A model generated the notes under the pieces. It worked only from the letters and a program-made list of their open reading frames with translations. It was not told where the DNA came from and ran no database searches. This document shows positions 24,801 to 33,800 of a stretch of 60,000 nt of DNA, piece by piece. A program made the translations under genes and the position numbers. The DNA comes from Acanthaster planci (taxonomy: Eukaryota > Echinodermata > Asteroidea > Valvatida > Acanthasteridae), in NCBI RefSeq assembly GCF_001949145.1, contig NW_019091458.1, positions 86,857 to 146,856 on the forward strand, in the 5' to 3' direction. Each line of letters begins with the position of its first letter. Position 1 is the stretch's first letter.

Positions 24801-27800
24801 TCAAAAGTACATGTTAGCAATCATTTCTGGATTTCTCATGTTCACTCTGAGCTCACTTTTTTTTGGGTGGGGCGAAGAGGTTGGTATTTTTTGGTTTGCA
24901 TTACAAATGGCACCACCCTTTGTGCAAACAAAATGTAACAAAAGAATCTGTTCACCTCACGTGATCATGAAAATCAGCCCCAAAAGACTATTAGACACAA
25001 ACACGTTGGACATTTGTGTGGGCACATTGCAGTGCTGTACACTGCATATGTGGATGACAGTTCATGTATTGCTATTTCTCATTTTGTGGTTTTCCCACAG
25101 CCAAGAAATGTATGTTCAGTTATACACATCACTAAATATTTAGAAACTCAAGGTCTTCCTGTGTTACATGACCTGTTATTATACTACACTGTGCAATCAC
25201 GTGATTGAAAAATTCCCCTGCTGAGAAACAGGAACTCGGGTTACAAGTTAAACCCACAGTCAACTTTTTAAATTGGTTCAAACACCATCCTACTGTACAT
25301 GTACATGTACTTGGACATCCAGCAACATGCCTGACTTGAAACAACAAATTTAACCCTGACTATTCAACGGGCATGCACAATGCACATGTCATGTGACTAA
25401 TCGTCCGTGTCCAATGCACGCATTTCACAAATTAAATAAGCATGTGTACTACATAAATATGTGCATTTGGTGGGATAAACTCCAACTCGTATTTGTGGTA
25501 TGAAAGCAGAAACACTGTTCATTAGGGGAAATGACCACTCCACTCTGGGCAGCTGGAATTGCATTCCACAGAATTCGAATTGTCCAAATTGTGATTTAAA
25601 GTAGAATCCAAAGACAAATGTGACAATTTCAAAATGATAAACTCTTGCAAATAATACTGTATGTGAGTGATTCCAAAATAGGTCGCTGCACTGCCAACTT
25701 TTTAAAAGGAATAATTTATACTCTGATATTCACTAAACCAATCGTGCACTCATGACATGTAAATGTAATTCAAATCTTATGACTTGGAAACATGTGGGAA
25801 AGCTTTTTGGCAATATCGCTCTAAGTTTCTGCCTCCTTTGAAGCAGTAAGAGGGGAGAGACCTCAACACTTCAGTTTTTATGCTGATGAAAATTTCCATA
25901 TTGATGAGCCAAAACATAACTTCACCCCAAGACAGAACAGTGTCTCCATAGCTCTGTGCACTAATACCACACATTTCTTAATTTTGTTTTGAATAAGTTC
26001 CACTTTTACACGTACTTGTTTATTGCGCAAAGCAGCGTGTCTGAACAAATGAAATGAGCAGTATTAAATTTTTCTTCCAAACTTTGTTGGTGGGAAATTC
26101 TGAAGGGCAATGTTTTTGAATGCATTTTCTTATGCTCTCTAGACAAGAGTGTCTTTGTGTGACAAAAGAAACACAGCACCCACCAAAAAAGTTTCGATGA
26201 AAGGATTCTCTGTGAATGGAAAAACAACCACATCCTTTTCATTTCCAATAAGAAGGAGCATTTAGATCTTTTCTCTGCTATTATAATGCATACTGTATTT
26301 TAACGTGCATGGAAATACGTTGAGTTGAATTTTCACTGCATTTTTCCTTTATAGTTCTACTGGTAATGCAATCTACATGATACCTGGCAGAAAAGGTCAG
26401 AAGAATGATATCATGAGTCCTCTTAACATACCATGGCTGAAAATCCACTGTATGGGTTACCCTCCTTCCGATTTATAAAAACAAGCTCTGTATTTCGGGC
26501 CTTTACTCAGAGGCTTGGAACACTGGAAATGTTATTCATAAATGCCTCAGACAGTCTCCCTATTCAAGAATAGGCAGCGTGACCATGTATTAACATTTGA
26601 TAATGCCCGCTGAGAAGTGAATATACCTACTGCATAAATCACATGCTGGCAACCGGATACGAGACAGACTACTTGATTCTGATTGGTCAAAAGTCTGCGT
26701 GCATGTGACTCACCACACATGTGCCACGTCCATATAAGGAGATTATTATGGACAACTTGCACAAGGAATATACATGTACCATAAAATGGACCAGGTATTC
26801 GGGAAAATGAAAGTAAAATTCTAGAACAAAAATCGCTGGAAATCCATCATATATTGACTTCTTTGACTCTCTGGCTAATAAAAGTATTTAAGAATGGGAA
26901 GCAATACATGTATGTGCTTGGGCCAACTCAGGAGATTGGAGGCAAGTAATGCCCGTGACACATGTTAAAGACTGGCCAAGCACATATTTATTCCCTTAAC
27001 AAAACACAAAAAGCCAACAGTGATGAGAAACACCAGTTCTGGGCACAACTTCAGGAAAGTTTGGGCCCCCTTTTTTGAAACATTCCTTTGTCCTGCTTAG
27101 AATGTGGGCAACACTCACCCCACAGCCGAACGGTCAGAGTTGTGATCTCATAGATGAAGTTGACGCGGAAATTGACTGCCTCCCTGTCACTGCCGAGGAT
27201 TTTGGGGTACCCGTCAATCAGAGCCTCCAAAGCCTCATCTTCTTTATTCATCTGCTTCATCACCGTGGCGGCCCGCCAGTAACCCTGACAAGAGAGGAAT
27301 TTCGGGATGGGAGGGGAGGGAGGATTGAAATTTAAAGAGCTATCATCTGTGATCCTTTGGACTCTAGAACAACATCTGGGCGCTGCATGACCACCTGTGA
27401 GATCTCCAGAGCTGGTGGGTCCTACAAACACGGTAGAAAGTATGCACTACTAATTCTCGTCAGAATAAGTACAAACGGAAGAAAAAACTTTTAGTTTCGT
27501 AAACAAGCCAAAAGTCAAAACAAAATTGGATGGTGCTCCAATTACTGACGGATCGGGATGGCTAGGATCATTTTCTTGCCTTTCCTTGAATGAAGTCCAT
27601 TGTTTAGGCTGAGATGTGTACCTGGATATCTGATACCCGACCAAGTATCCAAACTTCGAACTATGTTCGCTGCACTGTAAAACTTTGATAACTCGAATCA
27701 AGGATTTCGAGTAAAACTTTAAGTCAACTAGACTTCAAGTTCAAGAAAGTCTTACAGCCATGGAGCCAATACATGTACATGTATACACATATGTAGACAT

Positions 27801-30800
27801 AGTTGTTCCAAACTCGCTCCATGGTAGCATCATTTCGGTGGCTATTTTCTGCTTTTTATTCTTTCTCATGGCACGTTTTTGCTCATAAATAATCACTTTG
27901 CTGAGATTCTTCATTGTTGTTCTGTCTAGAAGTTTTGTTTCTACCAATAAATATACATTTCATCACTTTTTAAAGGTGTACCTTCATGTGGAAAATCTTT
28001 GGTCTTTTCGTCGATCATGTTTACAACGTGATGCATGCTACATGTACATTCGGTATTCGGGTCTGCTTTCAAATGGGTTTTTCTTATGACACTTGCTGTG
28101 CTCCCGTGACCTTTGAAATGGGCAGTGATTGGTCCATTCGCACATGGGTCTTCCAATGGCAATCAGGCTAGCCCAAAAGCCTGGATTTATTGTGGTTATG
28201 GTGTGACATGGTTTATGAAACGAGCCGTGCAGCAGGCCTGCCATGCAAGCAGATCAGGAGTGAAAAGACAATGTGTGCTTGGCAGCGATGAGTCAGCCCG
28301 TGGTTTCGTGGTCCCATGTATGTACTTGTGAGACAATTTGGCGGCCTTTTTGTTTTTTTATCAGCGTCACAAAAACTTTGACTTAAGCGGGATTTTGGTT
28401 GCAGGTAATTCGACTTACGGAGGTACATGCATTTATGTACACAAATGCCTGTTCTTTCAGCAGGAACAAAGCATCACTTTGAGACAAGCGAACTTTCGAC
28501 TTAGCCGAGTTTGATTTAACAAGGTTTTACTGTATTTCCCAAAAAGGAAACCCTTCACAAAGTCTGACAAACCTCTCTGAAGTTGACTAACTTTTTATTC
28601 ATTTATTGTTCAAGCACAACCATCACTGACAATGTCATATAAGCAGATGGCTTACAATTGAGATTATTTTATTTGGGGTGTTGTATACTGGTCACAATGG
28701 CATTCATTTCAAGTATATACACACACGAATGTACATGTACATGTGGAATAGAAGGGACAGGGTGCTGTATGGTGGTGTCGCACACGGCAATTTGAAAGAC
28801 AACCGGTATTGCACAGTGAAAAAAAACTCAGTCTTGATAAAGAATTTTGTTTCATCAAATATGATCTTTACCAGTAAAAAGAGCCTTATATGCATGTATA
28901 CAGCGATTCATTGCCATATCCTAAAGACCACATGGTTCTAATTGTACACAGAAAAAGCAGTCGCTTAAATTAAGCAATAAGCTGTCAACATTCAAATTAA
29001 TTTGACTTGTATGGAAACTGTTCATGAGCCAGTTCTCTGATCTCACCTTCTGGAAAGTGGGATCCACACTGATGCATGCCATGGCGTCTTCAAAGGCTTG
29101 CCCCAGATTCCTGATTTTTGTCCAGGCTGTGCAGCGGTTGCTATACAGAGTTGCCCTCTCTCGTGGCGTCAGGAGATTGAAGGGGTGATTAGGATCATCG
29201 TCAATACCCAATGCCATAGAGTAGAACTGGATAGCCCCTCCTGGGTCTTGGTTGATAATTGCATTACCCTGGTGTTTGAATTCCTCCACTTGCCACCAAA
29301 TGTTTCCTTTTAAAAATAATTTTAAATTTAGGAAACACATGTGGGTAATTCCAGAAAGTACGGGCCCATTTTTTCCATGTCCATGTCACATCTGACATGC
29401 GATTTTGTAAGTTCAGAACACATTTTCTACTTTCCAAGAGTGATGAATTAATGCAAATTACCTGCAAACAGAGAGTAATAGCTTGAAATCAATTCCAGTG
29501 ATATTTCCATGCCAAATAACAAAGGTCAGATGTACATGCAACTGGGACACAGAAATGTCACACTTTCGGACCCCTGATTTCTGGAATTACCCATGTAACA
29601 CTGACTTACAGTGCACGCTTATCCAAGAACCCGATCCATCAGGCCCATAAAAACCATCTCAGCTCCCTTGGAAGTGCACGGTTCAATCCAACATTTCAAG
29701 CAAGCGCGGTCAGGTGGTATTCGTTTCAGATAAAATGTACAACACTTAAAAGGTACTGGAATATGCATGCATGAGCCTTTCTCAAACACACTCAAACTAA
29801 AGTAGATACGCCCCTTTTTTTTTTCTTTCTGTATTTCCAACTTCAAATTTTTCCCATTTTTTTCCCCAGGAAACTTTCGGGTCGCACCGTCAAAATAGGG
29901 TAAAAAGGGAAACGGTAAGCATAACAGGTTTTTTTTGGGGGGGGACCCTTCAAATATCCCAGAAGTGTTTCTGCTAAAATGGCTCGATGAGATTGGACCT
30001 TGCTGTCTGCACTTGTTTAGCTGGGATGCAGCTTGTTGTTTCTGTCACTTATTGTTTTTGAGCCAATGTTTATTCATGAAGTCTAGTATATGAGAACTAG
30101 CAAGACTCATTCAGTTTGCACCGGAAGCCGTGTGAACATGATCAGGCAATCGTGCAATCCATATCACTGGAGTGCATGACTGTTCCCGGAGCCTTAGATG
30201 GCTGATATCTTTTATGCCTAATCCTTTTGTTTGTTACACACACAACCTAGGATAATGCAGTTATTGCTATTGTCAAGGGTGAAACAGATCAACTCTTTGA
30301 TGGATGCCACTGAAAATATTACCCAGAGCCAAAGAAGAATTAGAAATAAATTGTTGAGAGATGTAGACACCAGTGTTGTAGTACTTGTACTCGGTACTCG
30401 TACTCGAGTACTACTCGAGTACCATTTTCAGAGTACTCGTACTTGTACTCGTACTCGGAAGTGCAAGTACTTGTATTCGGAAACCAGTACTTGTACTCGG
30501 CTGGCAAAGTACTCGCCCTGTCTTTGTACTCGGCAGTCAAAGTACTCGGCAGTACTTGGTACTCGGACAAAAGTACTCGACTACAACACTGGCTAGACAC
30601 AGAGAGATGGAAATGTCTCACAACCCTGCAACTACAGCTGGGCTGGCCTTATGTACTTCTACCATGGAGGAAGGACATCGAGTTTAAACTGCCCGAGCTA
30701 TAACATCTGGTCAATTACCGCTTTCTGACATGCCCGGTATTCCCATAGCCAAAGTGCAGCGAATGCTTGCTACACACCACCTGTTTCACAACCACAAGCC

Positions 30801-33800
30801 CCCTTGTACTCCATGATCATTGCCGAAATTTTTCGGCACATTTTACTTTTCGTGAACTTAACTGCCCTGTGATGGTCAACATGTTATTGGTCAGTCTTAG
30901 CCAAATTCGTACAAAGACTTTGAAAACTGATGTTTTGGAGTGTCAAAAAAAATTACAAACATTGCATGGATAATGGAAAAGTGCATCAACCTCTTTCAAA
31001 AATTATTCACAACGGCAAAAGTATATCTAATGTTACATAATTTATCTCCTGGTCAATGTGATAAGTTGCAGTTCATTGCAAAGAAAACAACACAAATATT
31101 GCTACGATATTACTACCTCCACTTGTCCGGCTAAGCTGCAGGTAGTAATCAGGCATTTTTTGAATGTTTACTATTGTTTGTATGAGAGGGCGGCGATGAT
31201 CGAGCACTTTGATGTGCCTGAGTTAAAACTCCTTCTGTGTCCTTCCTCCATGCTTGCACAGAAGGGGGAGGGGTACTTTTTGGATTGGTCTTTTTCTTAT
31301 GGGGGGGTGCCAACTGCTTACGACTCTAGTCTTTCCCAATACTGTAGGCTGGGATCTCTCCACTCTATAATAATTATCCAATCCTCATTCCAATTTCTGT
31401 CCACATTCTTTTCAGTTAAGGCTGGTGATGAAGCTGGCCTTTGTGACAGATTTATGAGCCTATAAATTTCCTCAGTGGTCCATGCTGACAGTCTCTCCAT
31501 TGTTTCCCCCCATCCTCTACAATTTGAAGACTCAAATTTCTCAAACATGTTTCCTTAGTTACCACCCAGCCTGCACCCTGTGTATATACAGTTGAACAGG
31601 GACTCTCCAAAAAACCTTGTCTTATGGTGAACCTCGTGTTACAGGTGTTGACAACCTATCACATTCATAGAGCGTAAGCCTGGCATCATGCACCAGCAAG
31701 CATTGTTATACATGAACACTACAGCAATGTATTGAATGGTACAGTACATGTATATGAAGTGGATTATTATTAGATGTACACGTACCAGCCTTTAACATGT
31801 TAATAAATTTTAGATCGTATTTATCAATATGATATGAATGAATAAAACAAAGGTTTTGAATACATCTACTTGTTTGAAGCGACAGCAGAGAACAGAAGTG
31901 TAAGTGACCGGCTGCGCTACACAGCGTGGTGAAGCATGACCTGGAAACTGGTGCCCGATGTTGCACGTAAGTAAAGGTTTAGTAAACTTGAGAACCAGCT
32001 CATGTGTGTGTAACGACCGGATGTAAGAGGGCCTTGAAGTTGGGGAATTTCTGTTGGTTTTTAATTGGCAGGAGGGAATCTATTTTGTAGAAATGTTCTT
32101 TTAATTTATGGAACAGTAACTTTCATTTTTAATGTGTGACAGGGTTGTGCGAGTTTATTTTGAAAGGGGGATGTGGGACATTGGTTAACTGAAGGAAGGG
32201 AACTTTAGAAGGGTGTAATTTCCAAAACCTATTTAATTTTCTTTCCATTGACCGTGTGGGGTCTTTGATGAGACTTGTTTGTGCATTTGTTTTCCTTGGC
32301 ATCAAAACTTCCGTTCTATTTAAGATTTTCAAGTGGGGTTCATCCATTGTTTGGTTTGAATAAAAAAAAAAAACCTCTTTTGGGCCAAACCCGCTGTGAT
32401 TGAAACTCCTGTGATGTTGCGACATCGCCACACCCATTGTCATCTTGAATAAAGCCCCCTCTAGTGGCACAAGGAACAGAGTTGCTAAGTCATTGGTGGT
32501 AAAACACGTGCGCAAAATTGCCGAGCAGATTAGAATTTATTAGAGATGACTGACGTGCTCCATCAGGATTTACTGGGATTAAGCTTTTGAAGACGCATTT
32601 TCAAATGAACTCGTTATAAAAATGGCATGGACAATAGTTTTTGGCACTGCAGGTTAGACAAAACTGCTCGTCTTGTCCGTGTTCTCGTCTAAGAACAACT
32701 CGTATTAAGTAAATTTTTCTCATAGGAATGTGTCCATTTTGAACGGCAGTGAAAAAATATGCTCGTAGTAAGCGTGATCTCGTCTCAAGCATGCTCGTGG
32801 TAATCGTGTTCGACTGTATTCACTCTCAAAGCATATGGTCTTCAGTAGTAGCATGGAGTTACTGGTATACTTTATCTCCATGGTCGTAGAGTATCGCGAT
32901 AAATTCATCAATACTACATTACCAATGACTTTTAGTCAGTCGTTGTGAATCAAACACTGTCGACCCAATTATCATTGTGACAGTATCCTTCCTTAAAATT
33001 CTGTTTGGCTTCGAGAATAATTTTCTCCTCGTATTTCTCAAAATTTGTCTTTAACTGTCACATCAACTCTCGGGGCCTACATGCATCCTAGAAAAATCTG
33101 TTTGTTTCAACAGCATAGCAACATTTCCTGGAGTTCATTTCATGGCACCAATCACATAAACTGGTTTTAAGCTGAAATGAGAGCTCACCCTACGAACCTG
33201 TAGGCCTCTCAGACATAGACCTGTTGTAGCTCTATGATATGACACACTCCATCTAATCTGGCCTGGATGACACAGCAGTACTCAATTATAATGAATAAAC
33301 TATTGATTGCAGGAGGGTCAATTCATCACTAATTCCTATTCCTGCTTCTTCCTTCAGTAATCCTATATGATTCTAATAACCTGTGTGCATGTACTGCATG
33401 TACCAGTAGGGTATCAGCCTGGGTCCTACACTATCTCAATAAACTATGGTACCAGTACACAGATTAGTCTGGGTGGGCCTACAGCCTACACCAATACAGG
33501 GTACATGTACATTGTACATACTGTACATATGCATGTTTTTACTTCCTGGTCTATCTGCTACAGGTAAATTGGGCAGCTCATGCTATTTAGTGACGACAAG
33601 CATCAACTAGCGTCAACAAATTATTCAAGCATATTTATGCCAAAAAAAAAGATATGTGCAAAGTATATAATATTAACTGGGCATCTACATTGAGCGAAAA
33701 AGTTGGTTCAGCTCGTGCAGCCAAAACGGCCGTCATCTTGTTTTCGCGAGGACGGTAGAGAAAAGAAACACGGCCGCCCCTTATATTGCAAAAAAATTTC

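Noticed and set aside
30371-30592. GTACTCG-rich stretch as a simple microsatellite
   Set aside because: Defined inverted ends and an 8-bp flanking duplication favour a transposable element.
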